From the IMG/VR virus record IMGVR_UViG_3300025154_000254, positions 1 to 36,978 of that record: a stretch of DNA of 36,978 nucleotides. One strand, 5' to 3'. The position numbers were made by a program, and so were the translations under genes. The stretch's first letter is position 1; each line of letters opens with the position of its first letter. This document shows, in pieces, positions 1-7,103 of this stretch. The stretch is from a virus. Under the pieces are notes generated by a model. The model saw only the letters and a list, made by a program, of their open reading frames with translations. It did not search any database and was not told the DNA's origin.

Positions 1-31
1 CTAGTTCATTTATTTGTTCAGATCTATGTTC
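1..31. repeat. Fold-back inverted copy at the left end (probable artefact)
   Basis: Bases 1-32 are the exact reverse complement of 64-95, giving 32-bp arms separated by 31 bases. The other copy of this locus, at the right end (from 36853), does not have the fold-back: there the sequence upstream of the shared repeat is a terminator hairpin. The simplest reading is a chimeric hairpin end from strand-displacement amplification or assembly. A true covalently closed hairpin end is less likely because the right end lacks it. Confidence 0.85.
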
Positions 32-157
32 CAAAAATGCCCCCTATTATTAGAGGAATTTATGGAACATAGATCTGAACAAATAAATGAACTAGTTGCC
101 GCGCTCATCTCTGCTAAAAGTGAGATGGGATCTGCTATAAAAGATAAAAAAGGATTT
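32..157. repeat. Left copy of 126-bp terminal direct repeat
   Basis: Bases 32-157 are identical to 36853-36978. The repeat covers the ERF ribosome-binding site and the first 32 codons. It means the contig closes on itself, from a circular map, a circularly permuted genome or short terminal redundancy. The unique length is 36,821 bp. Sequence alone cannot separate an assembly overlap from true terminal redundancy. Confidence 0.95.
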
Positions 158-694
158 AATTATAAATACGCGGACCTAACCGCGATCATGGAAGTATGTG
201 AAGATGCACTTCTAAAAAACGGGATATTTTTGGGGCAACCTGTAATCACTGAGGGAGATGAGGACTATCTACATACCCAATTACTACATGTTTCAGGCCA
301 GTGGATGGAGTCTTATGTAAAGTTGTTTGTGTCTGAAGGCGCCGGTAAACTCAGCGATCATCAAGAATGGGGTAAAGCCGTTACGTATATGAGACGCTAC
401 TGCTTACAATCGTTAATAGGCATAGCAACTGAAGATAATGATGGCGCTACAGCTCCCACTAAACAACATATAGCACCTAAACCTAAACCCATAACTACTA
501 TAGATGAAGGCAATGAATCCATAACCAAAGAACAACTATATCAACTAACTACAGAGCTCGAAGGAAGACCTGATATCACTAAAGACTTGCTTGCAGTACG
601 TAAAATCAACTCGCTTAGTGAACTAAAACGCAGGTTCTTCTACGCTGATATTAAAAAAATCCAAGAACTAAAATCTGCTACTACAGTTAAGTAA
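62..694 (+). CDS. erf: ERF-family single-strand annealing recombinase
   Basis: This 210-aa protein resembles ERF-type annealing proteins, which pair complementary single strands during phage recombination, replication or genome circularisation. The N-terminal half has the family pattern: an early helix (INELVAALISAKSEMG), then KDKKGFNYKYADLTAIMEV at about residues 28-46, and a conserved core ending in WGKAVTYMRRYCLQSLIGI (about 104-122) followed by an acidic DNDG. The C-terminal 70 residues are a Lys/Glu-rich tail. I chose the ATG at 62 because AGAGGA lies 6 bases upstream; an ATG at 14 lies in the fold-back artefact. The gene ends the rightward operon and faces a convergent gene across a terminator. 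It probably works with the SSB encoded on the other strand. Confidence 0.85.
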   Translation: MEHRSEQINELVAALISAKSEMGSAIKDKKGFNYKYADLTAIMEVCEDALLKNGIFLGQPVITEGDEDYLHTQLLHVSGQWMESYVKLFVSEGAGKLSDHQEWGKAVTYMRRYCLQSLIGIATEDNDGATAPTKQHIAPKPKPITTIDEGNESITKEQLYQLTTELEGRPDITKDLLAVRKINSLSELKRRFFYADIKKIQELKSATTVK

Positions 695-754
695 GCTAAT
701 AACCTGATAACCATAATGAATTAGTACTCCATTCATAGTTATCCCGTTATGCAA

Positions 755-792
755 CACTAAAGGCCACAGATATTACGCTGTGGCCTTTAGTG
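755..792. terminator. Bidirectional intrinsic terminator between convergent units
   Basis: A perfect 15-bp stem (755-769 with 778-792) closes an 8-base loop. Short T/A runs lie in the arms and T-rich sequence follows on the plus side. It sits between the plus-strand ERF gene and the end of the whole minus-strand transcription block, as expected for a shared terminator. The rest of 695-857 shows no gene. Confidence 0.85.
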
Positions 793-857
793 TACTATTT
801 ATTTAATCTTTAGCTCTGATATAAAGCTACATGAACCCATAATGGGTCTATGCCGTT

Positions 858-1118
858 CTATCCACGCCCTTGTGGTGGATAATACCGCTGTGTACGTGGA
901 TCATCTTGCTTATCATTTATGTACTGCTGTACCAATAATCTGACATAAAAGTCTTCCTTATCGGTAGCGTTCATCACCCAGAGGTTTTGGGTGTAATAGT
1001 TCCACTTAGATATAACCGCCTCTGTAGGGTTAACATCTAAGTAATAGTCCACTGTATGTCGAGCCTGTGCCATAACACAGGTTAAACACACTAGTGGAAC
1101 TAGCGAGCGTAGCTTCAT
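858..1118 (-). CDS. Small secreted protein with signal peptide
   Basis: This 86-aa protein begins with a typical Sec signal peptide: MKLR, a hydrophobic core (LVPLVCLTCVM) and a likely cleavage after AQA at about residue 20. The mature part is about 66 residues, rich in Tyr, Asp and Gln, with no cysteine. AAAGGA lies 6 bases before the ATG. It is the last gene of the leftward unit, next to the tail-fibre genes and facing ERF. Three similar-sized secreted proteins lie across the circular junction at 36114-36753. The function is unknown; superinfection exclusion at the envelope or a lysis accessory role are guesses. Confidence 0.7.
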   Translation of the reverse strand: MKLRSLVPLVCLTCVMAQARHTVDYYLDVNPTEAVISKWNYYTQNLWVMNATDKEDFYVRLLVQQYINDKQDDPRTQRYYPPQGRG

Positions 1119-1233
1119 CGCATATCCTTTAGGTTATAGTAATATACCGCTGATATCTCAGCTTATTTAGTGTAGCAGATTACTAAAGAACAAAAAATAA
1201 GATAAATGGCGTCAGATCCAAAAAATTGGATAG

Positions 1234-2454
1234 CTAACCAATAAGATGGCCCGAAATATGTGATCTATAGCTCCCTGAATTTAATCCTTCTATATCCGAT
1301 CCACCATATTGAATCATAAGATAATCTCCAGCATTCATAGCCACTGAAAAAGATCCACTAACTATAGCTGCCCCAGGATAGGAAGTGCTAGCACCATAAT
1401 ATACACTTCCAGTAGAAAGTTCCCAAAAGAAACCGCTCCCAGGTGTTCCTAGGCCTCTAACCGTAGCTTGGAAAAAATATTTGCCTGTAACTTGAGCTGT
1501 AAAAGACAAAGGCGCCCCTGCTCCATCTCCTGGATCAAATCCTCCTGTTGTATCCCATGACGTTGCCCATAAAGCTAGTTTACCTAAATAATAAGGGCTC
1601 CCAACTGGCTGTTCTAAAGCTGCACTTAAATATGCGCTAAAAGATGATCCACCTACTCCTGTAGCTCCTATCTTAATTTTCCCAGCTGTAGCAGTATCAA
1701 TCGTTATACTAGCATCAGAAGGCTCTATAGTTCCCCAAACCGCAGGAGCGCTAGCGCCAGACATCATTACGGTGCCTTGGGCTCCTACAGAACTGCTTAC
1801 TATACCTGTACCATCTGTTTGCATAACACCTGGAGTAGGGCCTAGATGTTTAAGTTGAGTAGGGCCAAAATCTGATATTAATCCATTACCGGCATATACA
1901 TGGCCTCCAGCATCTATATGTGCGCCAGATGTTATATTATTCCCAGCATTTATATCATTATTAGCATTTATATTACCATTGGGTAAAGCGCCAGGTGCTA
2001 ATATATCACCATTAGTAGTAGTAAAATCACCTGATATCTGTACAGTTTCGTTTAGGATCACGTCTAAGTTATTAGGAGCATCTACAGATGCATTTACTGT
2101 GATGTTATTATTAACGGTTGGAGATGGAGCTCTGCGTTGCCCTTTTATGTTGATCACACCACCAACAGGGTTAGCGGTAAGACCGTTATCTCCTAAGAAC
2201 GTATTAGCTCCTCCACCGCCTGCAGGATAAAGTTGTTCCCACTGGGCTGCAGCGCCCGCTTTTAAAAGTAATATCCATACTTCTTCAGCAGGGGTGTTCA
2301 TGATCCATAGAGTGCCAAGGTTATATAATATATCGTTAGTAGTAGGCCTACGTTCCATTACAACGAGTAAAGGAGGGCGGTTAGGCTCATCCCCCATATA
2401 GGCTAAGGGATCTATCCCTGTGCGACGGCCTAACCAGGTTTGACCTTTTGCCAT
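1234..2454 (-). CDS. Tail fibre protein with C1q-like C-terminal domain
   Basis: This 406-aa protein reads as a modular fibre. The N-terminus (about 1-75) has a short motif common in tail fibres, with LYNLGTLWIMNTPAEEVW resembling the GTxWxNT signature of the genes at 5976 and 6491. The middle (about 95-260) is Asn/Gly/Ala-rich beta-repeat sequence typical of fibre shafts. The last 130 residues resemble a C1q/TNF-like jelly-roll: FTAQVTGKYFFQATV, then GDYLMIQYGG, ending in SHISGHLIG. The N-terminus probably attaches it to the virion and the C-terminus binds receptor. It is the most distal gene of a fibre cluster. Confidence 0.75.
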   Translation of the reverse strand: MAKGQTWLGRRTGIDPLAYMGDEPNRPPLLVVMERRPTTNDILYNLGTLWIMNTPAEEVWILLLKAGAAAQWEQLYPAGGGGANTFLGDNGLTANPVGGVINIKGQRRAPSPTVNNNITVNASVDAPNNLDVILNETVQISGDFTTTNGDILAPGALPNGNINANNDINAGNNITSGAHIDAGGHVYAGNGLISDFGPTQLKHLGPTPGVMQTDGTGIVSSSVGAQGTVMMSGASAPAVWGTIEPSDASITIDTATAGKIKIGATGVGGSSFSAYLSAALEQPVGSPYYLGKLALWATSWDTTGGFDPGDGAGAPLSFTAQVTGKYFFQATVRGLGTPGSGFFWELSTGSVYYGASTSYPGAAIVSGSFSVAMNAGDYLMIQYGGSDIEGLNSGSYRSHISGHLIG

Positions 2455-2462
2455 AGTATCTC

Positions 2463-2651
2463 CTAAGCGTGATCGATAGCTACTCTATTAAGCCTAAAGA
2501 ATTTCTTAGACTTAAAGTCATAGGTATCTCCAACATTTACACTATCATCTTGTATAACATAGTGATCTCTAGGTGGTAAAAATTCAGCGCCATCCCAGAT
2601 AATTACATTTACCACTTTGCCTGTTTTATCACATATCGCATGACGTGCCAT
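2463..2651 (-). CDS. Small fibre-associated protein
   Basis: This 62-aa protein has the pattern of short proteins that accompany phage tail-fibre genes: an N-terminal K-x-G-K-V-V-N-V-I-I-W-D-G strand, a central PP-containing turn, then VGDTYDFKSKKFF. GGAG lies 7 bases before the ATG. It sits 8 bases upstream of the C1q-like fibre gene and downstream of the glycine-rich fibre gene. It may be a fibre chaperone or a small fibre component; the sequence gives no catalytic clue. Confidence 0.65.
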   Translation of the reverse strand: MARHAICDKTGKVVNVIIWDGAEFLPPRDHYVIQDDSVNVGDTYDFKSKKFFRLNRVAIDHA

Positions 2652-2670
2652 AACAGCTCCTTAAAACGTT

Positions 2671-3597
2671 TTAGATGTATTCGATTATGATTACTGCGCC
2701 AGCCGCGCCGTCACCACCCTTCCCGCTTCCAGCATCATTGTTTCTTGCACCACCACCTCCTCCACCAGATCCTCCTGGGACCGCCCCATTCGCCCCAGCA
2801 CCACCTATTCCTGGTCCATAACCTTGGGTAGCACCCCATCCACCACCACCACCGGTACCACCATAAATACGGCCATGAGAGGCGCCACTAGTTACCAACC
2901 CTGCAGTTCCAGCAACTGCTGCGTTGCTACCAGGGTTATATCCGCCCGCAGATCCTGCGACTAAAGGAGTTGAGTTATCTGCTGCAAGAATAGCAGCAGA
3001 GGTGCCACCTGTATAATACGTCCCCGATAACGAAGATCCACCCCCACCGCCTCCACAAGTTGGAGCAAATGCAGAACCTGATACTGCATTAGCCCCATTA
3101 GTTAAGGTACCGTTTCCACCGCTCCCTGTAAAATTTGTAACTCCTGATCCAACACTAGACATACCATAATATGAAGATCCAGAAGAAGACCCACCCAGCC
3201 CCGTAGTAATAGTTCCTCCTTTTCCACTAAGAGCTGCTCCAAGATTAGCATAGAAACTGCCTCCTATACTCGTCGCGCCAGGAGCTGCCCCATCATTTCC
3301 ATTGGTGTCATTAGCTAGAACAGCAGCACCACCTGCGCCTCCCGCTCCAATCGTGATAGTTTCTGAAGTACCAAAAAATTCTGCTGGTATCAAATATTCA
3401 GCAAAAGCTACTGAGGCTCCGCCTCCTCCACCTGAGGCAATTTCTACGGTTCCAACCCTACCACTTCCTCCACCTGAACCTCCACACCATGCATAAAAAG
3501 ATACTACTTTAGTGCGAGGATCCTTGGTCCAAGTGCCACTTGTTAAAAACGTAGTTACCTTCGTAGTATTATTAACACTGTTTTGCAATGCCGACAT
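2671..3597 (-). CDS. Glycine-rich tail fibre/adhesin
   Basis: This 308-aa protein starts with an anchor-like N-terminus (ALQNSVNNTTKVTTFLTSGTW) whose QNSVNN also occurs in the next upstream fibre gene. From about residue 35 it is dominated by glycine blocks (GGSGGGSG, GGGGG, GGGGGG, GGTGGGGGWG, GGSGGGGGGA) between short beta strands, ending in GAVIIIEYI. This is the architecture of phage glycine-rich receptor-binding domains, in which polyglycine helices form a sandwich. A role in host recognition is inferred. Confidence 0.75.
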   Translation of the reverse strand: MSALQNSVNNTTKVTTFLTSGTWTKDPRTKVVSFYAWCGGSGGGSGRVGTVEIASGGGGGASVAFAEYLIPAEFFGTSETITIGAGGAGGAAVLANDTNGNDGAAPGATSIGGSFYANLGAALSGKGGTITTGLGGSSSGSSYYGMSSVGSGVTNFTGSGGNGTLTNGANAVSGSAFAPTCGGGGGGSSLSGTYYTGGTSAAILAADNSTPLVAGSAGGYNPGSNAAVAGTAGLVTSGASHGRIYGGTGGGGGWGATQGYGPGIGGAGANGAVPGGSGGGGGGARNNDAGSGKGGDGAAGAVIIIEYI

Positions 3598-3631
3598 GTA
3601 AACTCCTTTAAAGTACGTCTATCACAATTTA

Positions 3632-3675
3632 TACAACAGGGATAAACAATAAATTTATTGTTTATCCCTGTTGTA
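3632..3675. terminator. 44-bp perfect palindrome between fibre genes
   Basis: Two 22-base arms (3632-3653 and 3654-3675) are exactly complementary with no spacer. In RNA this folds into a long hairpin with stem GGGATAAACAATAAA closed through the AAATTT centre. It fills most of the gap between the fibre genes ending at 3691 and starting at 3597. It could terminate or stabilise transcripts on either strand. No long U tract follows, so RNA stabilisation or processing is as likely as termination. Confidence 0.7.
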
Positions 3676-3690
3676 AGGCTAATTTAGAGT

Positions 3691-4473
3691 CTAAACAACA
3701 ACATTAAAGTTGCCTAATGAATCCATAACTGTGAATTCAAGATCTGCTACTGTGCAGAGCAAATCTATACAATCATATTGACCTGTTGATGTAACTGAAC
3801 CACCTACGCCTGTAGCACTAGTTAGATTGCCAAAATGTATCATCTGATTAGCGTTTTGTGCTATAGAAAATAAACCTGCTCCTTTGCCTACAAATCTGAT
3901 TATAGAAAACGCTGCTGCTGTAGCTGGCAAAGTTGCTGTTATCAAAGTACCACGATTACATACATAACCATGATTAACGGCAGCTGCTATAGTAGCTCCT
4001 GTTTCTTCCGACCAGGCAAGACCATTAGCTGAAGCAATAGATATAGAACCAGCCCCTGGAGTAATTGTAACATTAGATCCTGCAGTAATAGATCCTACTA
4101 CATAACCTACACCAGTCGAACCAATTAGGATTTGACCATCTGTAGGGGCCGTTGATACTCCCGTACCACCATCTGCTACTGCTACATCCGTTCCCCCAAC
4201 ACGATAAATATAAGAAGTTCCTATAGTTACCGCAGCATTAAGATCACAGGTAGCTGTAGTATTAGAGGTAATAGTCATAAAGTCAGTAGAAGTAGATCCA
4301 GTAGTATTCCATCCCGACAAGGTTAACGTAGGATTAGCTCCTGAAGTAGCAGTAATAAATGTATCTTGCGCAGTAGCGGTACTATCATAAGCTTTAATTA
4401 CGGTAGTTCCTGCAACTGCAGTAGTTAATACACCATTGGTGAGCGAGTTGTTCACACTATTTTGTGTAGCCAT
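3691..4473 (-). CDS. Tail fibre/structural protein with beta-rich C-terminal domain
   Basis: This 260-aa protein is rich in Thr, Ala, Gly and Ser and predicted to be nearly all beta. The N-terminus MATQNSVNN matches that of the glycine-rich fibre downstream. The segment VADGGTGVSTAPTDGQILIG (about 115-134) is a motif often seen in phage fibres. The C-terminal 100 residues (from NHGYVCNRGTLITATLP) parallel the C-terminus of the next gene upstream (GYICSTAPVIGTLPAIA), and both end in a strand containing GNF. The two genes thus share a terminal module. It is probably a virion surface or receptor-binding protein. Confidence 0.65.
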   Translation of the reverse strand: MATQNSVNNSLTNGVLTTAVAGTTVIKAYDSTATAQDTFITATSGANPTLTLSGWNTTGSTSTDFMTITSNTTATCDLNAAVTIGTSYIYRVGGTDVAVADGGTGVSTAPTDGQILIGSTGVGYVVGSITAGSNVTITPGAGSISIASANGLAWSEETGATIAAAVNHGYVCNRGTLITATLPATAAAFSIIRFVGKGAGLFSIAQNANQMIHFGNLTSATGVGGSVTSTGQYDCIDLLCTVADLEFTVMDSLGNFNVVV

Positions 4474-4532
4474 AAAAGTATGCCCCTATTAAATATAAGT
4501 ATGTGTTGATAGACGTGCTTCGTTTTAAGTAA

Positions 4533-5024
4533 CTACGTAACCGTAAAGTTACCCTGCTGCGAAACAATGAAAAATTTTGTGTTAGCCACTACACAGAGAA
4601 TCTCTAATGAATCACCAAGCGCTGTTGATGTTATTGTTCCTGTAGTAACGGTAGTTGTATAATCGCTAATAATAATACTTTGGCCTGCGTTAACTGCTAT
4701 TTGGAAAGGGTTGGCATCTATACCAATAACACTGTAAACATCTCCTACCGCAGCTATAGCTGGCAATGTACCTATAACCGGCGCAGTACTACATATATAT
4801 CCCGTGCCATTAGACATAGTAAAGTTAGTAGTCTTAGGTATCCAACTGCCACCCATACCTGTATAAGTAATGGTTAATGTATTGGTTAGAGGTGTTCCTG
4901 TTACGGTAATATCACCTGCTCCTACCAAAGTTAAGTTGCCCGCTGCTGGAGCCACTGCACCACCGGCATTACCCGTTACGGTCTGCAGGACATCCAGCAC
5001 CAGATATGTTCCTGATGCACTCAT
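4533..5024 (-). CDS. Tail fibre/structural protein, paralogous C-terminus
   Basis: This 163-aa beta-rich protein has an N-terminal part (LVGAGDITVTGTPLTNTLTI) like fibre shaft repeats. Its C-terminal module resembles that of the 260-aa protein just downstream: GYIC...GTLP, a central NPFQIAVNAGQSI strand, GTITSTALGDSLEILCVVA, and a terminal GNFTV. Its ATG overlaps the endolysin stop codon (TAATG), so the two are translationally coupled. The function is inferred from composition and position only. Confidence 0.65.
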   Translation of the reverse strand: MSASGTYLVLDVLQTVTGNAGGAVAPAAGNLTLVGAGDITVTGTPLTNTLTITYTGMGGSWIPKTTNFTMSNGTGYICSTAPVIGTLPAIAAVGDVYSVIGIDANPFQIAVNAGQSIIISDYTTTVTTGTITSTALGDSLEILCVVANTKFFIVSQQGNFTVT

Positions 5025-5590
5025 TAGTTTTCCTGACGGTTATGTTCGTAATAAATCTTGCGATCTCTAAATACTTTCTTTACCTCTGCCATACTCTTGG
5101 TAGGTTGACCATAAGGCGATGTAGGAAGAGATGCCCATAGATGCGCAGCCTTTTTTATGGCTATGGTTAACCTATTGTGCTCTATGTCTTCTAATGCCCC
5201 CACCCGATCCAGTAACGAAATTGCCGCCAGATCTTGTGACATAGGTCCAAAATCTCCAAACCCATATTTTTCAACCAATTCATCCCATGTCTCCCTTAAA
5301 AATTGATATTTACCTGCAGCCGTAGAACACAACTTATGCCCTCTAGATATACGGCATATATCTCTACCAGGATGAACACTAAGATCCTTTATAAGAGTTC
5401 TAGAACCATAGACCCTACGGTATCCATCTTCTCCTGTTGTACCTTCACAGTGCGATATAGTGTCAAGGAACGCATGTACAGCAGGTAAATTTCTTAGACG
5501 ATAAAAGTATGCAACCTTAGCATAAGCTGCAGCGTGGTGGATCTTGATGTGTTCCTGGATGGTATAGGGTGCAACAATAGCATGTATCAT
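5024..5590 (-). CDS. Endolysin, lambda R-type lytic transglycosylase
   Basis: This 188-aa protein matches the phage lambda R family (GH104), which cleaves the MurNAc-GlcNAc bond of peptidoglycan without water. Landmarks in order are AFLDTISHCEGT with the expected catalytic Glu at about residue 49, DLSVHPGRD (lambda DYSDHPR), STAAGKYQFL (lambda STGAGRYQLL), FGPMSQDLAAI (lambda FSPKSQDAVAL), and HLWASLPTSPYGQ near the end. It is somewhat longer than lambda R because of about 38 extra N-terminal residues with no clear signal peptide, so export would need a holin. I prefer ATG 5590 over a TTG two codons upstream. No holin or spanin gene is recognised beside it. Confidence 0.9.
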   Translation of the reverse strand: MIHAIVAPYTIQEHIKIHHAAAYAKVAYFYRLRNLPAVHAFLDTISHCEGTTGEDGYRRVYGSRTLIKDLSVHPGRDICRISRGHKLCSTAAGKYQFLRETWDELVEKYGFGDFGPMSQDLAAISLLDRVGALEDIEHNRLTIAIKKAAHLWASLPTSPYGQPTKSMAEVKKVFRDRKIYYEHNRQEN

Positions 5591-5597
5591 AGCCAAC

Positions 5598-5966
5598 CTA
5601 TTTCATGCCGTTGAAAGTGGAAAAATAAATAGTACCTGAAGTAGGAGCTGCGCCTGGATATCTTACATGCAACATCCTACCCATGCCCATAAAAAAACCA
5701 CCTGCTTGAGGGTCTTGGTTAGTGGTGATGTCGCTTACATAAAATGCTAATGCGGGTAGAAAGAAGTTGTCATTTATCCCATCTAACGAAAACATCATGC
5801 CAGAGTTAGTGAGGTTTTGGATCCAAAACTGGCGTGCCGTTGCGGTTAAGGCAGCTCCCGTAATTAATCCATCTCCTGTAGTACCTATAGGTTTATATGT
5901 AGCAGCTGTATGGTCATAAGTTATATACCGTATAGTCTCTGACCGTAATAATTGGCCTTCTGCCAT
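5598..5966 (-). CDS. Putative virion structural protein
   Basis: This 122-aa protein is not recognised by family. It is a compact beta-rich domain (TIRYITYDHTAATYKPIG, then FWIQNLTNSGMMFSLDG, then LHVRYPGAAPTSGTIYFSTF). The pattern of a strand describing a value followed by N-N-F-F-L-P and a final S-G-T-I-Y-F-S-T-F resembles small phage decoration or fibre-tip domains, but no catalytic motif is visible. It lies between the endolysin and a pair of paralogous fibre genes and has GGAG upstream of its ATG. A structural role is inferred from position. Confidence 0.6.
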   Translation of the reverse strand: MAEGQLLRSETIRYITYDHTAATYKPIGTTGDGLITGAALTATARQFWIQNLTNSGMMFSLDGINDNFFLPALAFYVSDITTNQDPQAGGFFMGMGRMLHVRYPGAAPTSGTIYFSTFNGMK

Positions 5967-5975
5967 GGTAACTCC

Positions 5976-6482
5976 TTAACTTAATATCCAGAAATTGAGA
6001 TGAACATCACCGTTTAAACCTGCAGCACCACGATTACGGCATACTACGTTAAATACTTTATTTCCTGGGATAACTTGTGTGACTTGCATACGAGCTGCAG
6101 CTGCACCAAACGTCTCAGAAGTGATTAAGATAGCGGAAGTGGGATTGCATGCGACATCTTCTATGATAAAAATCTCTTCTGCCCCTGATGCCGTAGTGAA
6201 CCCATTGAAAATAGCTATGCCACGATAAGCTGATATAGCTACAGTGGCATCTGCTGCGGTTGATGTAACGGTAGGAGCAGTTCCCCACTGCCTGCCAGAT
6301 TGGCCCCAGGAAGCTTCTGAAGAACCCATAACCCATAACCCCCCTGTTGCTGTATTTATCCATGGGGTACCTAAAGTATAATTAGTATCACTAGCTATAG
6401 GGTCTCGTTCAGAAATAGCGATATTAGGGGGTAGATTAGTGCGTACATCATTCATGTTGTATATCTGAGTAGTTTTAGCCAT
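5976..6482 (-). CDS. Tail fibre-like protein, paralogue of the next gene upstream
   Basis: This 168-aa protein and its upstream neighbour share one design. The N-terminus has MAK-x-x-Q-x-Y-x-x-N followed by LPP, then RDPIASDTNYTLGTPWINT at about 25-43, a tail-fibre N-terminal motif. A Thr/Ala-rich beta middle follows. The C-terminal strand pattern is MQVTQVIPGNKVFNVV, then RNRGAAGLNGDVHLNFWIL. The copies probably arose by duplication and form trimeric virion appendages. GGAG precedes the ATG at good spacing. Confidence 0.65.
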   Translation of the reverse strand: MAKTTQIYNMNDVRTNLPPNIAISERDPIASDTNYTLGTPWINTATGGLWVMGSSEASWGQSGRQWGTAPTVTSTAADATVAISAYRGIAIFNGFTTASGAEEIFIIEDVACNPTSAILITSETFGAAAARMQVTQVIPGNKVFNVVCRNRGAAGLNGDVHLNFWILS

Positions 6483-6490
6483 GGTAACTC

Positions 6491-7009
6491 CTAATTTAAC
6501 ACCCAGAAGTTAACATATACTGTGCTACCGGCATCTAATGCATCTGCCCCATCATTTACCATAACTACGGTGAACGATCCTGCAGTAGGTTTAACTTGTA
6601 TGATAGTCATACGAGATGCTTCTGCTGCTGCATTAGTATTAGCTGCGGTAGCAAGTATATAGGATGTAGCTGTAGAAAAACTATTAGTTATAACCGTAGT
6701 TAAAGTGCCTGCTGCTGCTGTCGTATTGCCCGTCATAACTAACTGGCCCATGCGACTGTTGATAGTTCCATTTACTGTAGGATTAACTACGGTAGATGTA
6801 GCTATACTAGCGGAAACTGCATTCCATGTAGCTGCTGATTGTGTAAGTTTTGATAAACAAAATGTTGATGCAGTAGATGTATTAACCCATAAAGTACCGA
6901 TTACATAATTACGATCTGCGGTTGTAGGATTACGTGTTTCTGTTATCGGTGTAGGTGGCAGTGTTATAATCTGCTCATTTACATCATATGCTTGGATAAT
7001 TTTAGCCAT
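6491..7009 (-). CDS. Tail fibre-like protein, paralogue of the downstream gene
   Basis: This 172-aa protein aligns along its length with the downstream gene: MAKIIQAYDVNEQIITLPP at the start, RNPTTADRNYVIGTLWVNT in the fibre motif, and MTIIQVKPTAGSFTVVMVN and VYVNFWVLN at the end. I chose ATG 7009 rather than an upstream start at 7048 because AAGGGA lies about 7 bases before it and the paralogue starts at the same point. It is a virion surface component by inference. Confidence 0.65.
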   Translation of the reverse strand: MAKIIQAYDVNEQIITLPPTPITETRNPTTADRNYVIGTLWVNTSTASTFCLSKLTQSAATWNAVSASIATSTVVNPTVNGTINSRMGQLVMTGNTTAAAGTLTTVITNSFSTATSYILATAANTNAAAEASRMTIIQVKPTAGSFTVVMVNDGADALDAGSTVYVNFWVLN

Positions 7010-7103
7010 CTGCTCATCCCTTATAAAAGATATATATGCTCGTGCCATATATCTAGTATCCCAACAGATGGCTAATCGATCTATGTTTAGACCCGAGTAG
7101 GTT

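Noticed and set aside
14-61. Upstream in-frame start extending ERF
   Set aside because: The extra 16 codons lie in the fold-back artefact; the right-end copy shows different upstream sequence and a good ribosome site only at the ATG at 62.
1979-2230. Plus-strand frame opposite the C1q-like fibre
   Set aside because: Overlaps the middle of a well-supported gene, with no ribosome site.
3302-3496. Pro-rich plus-strand frame opposite the glycine-rich fibre
   Set aside because: Its proline blocks are simply the complement of glycine codons.
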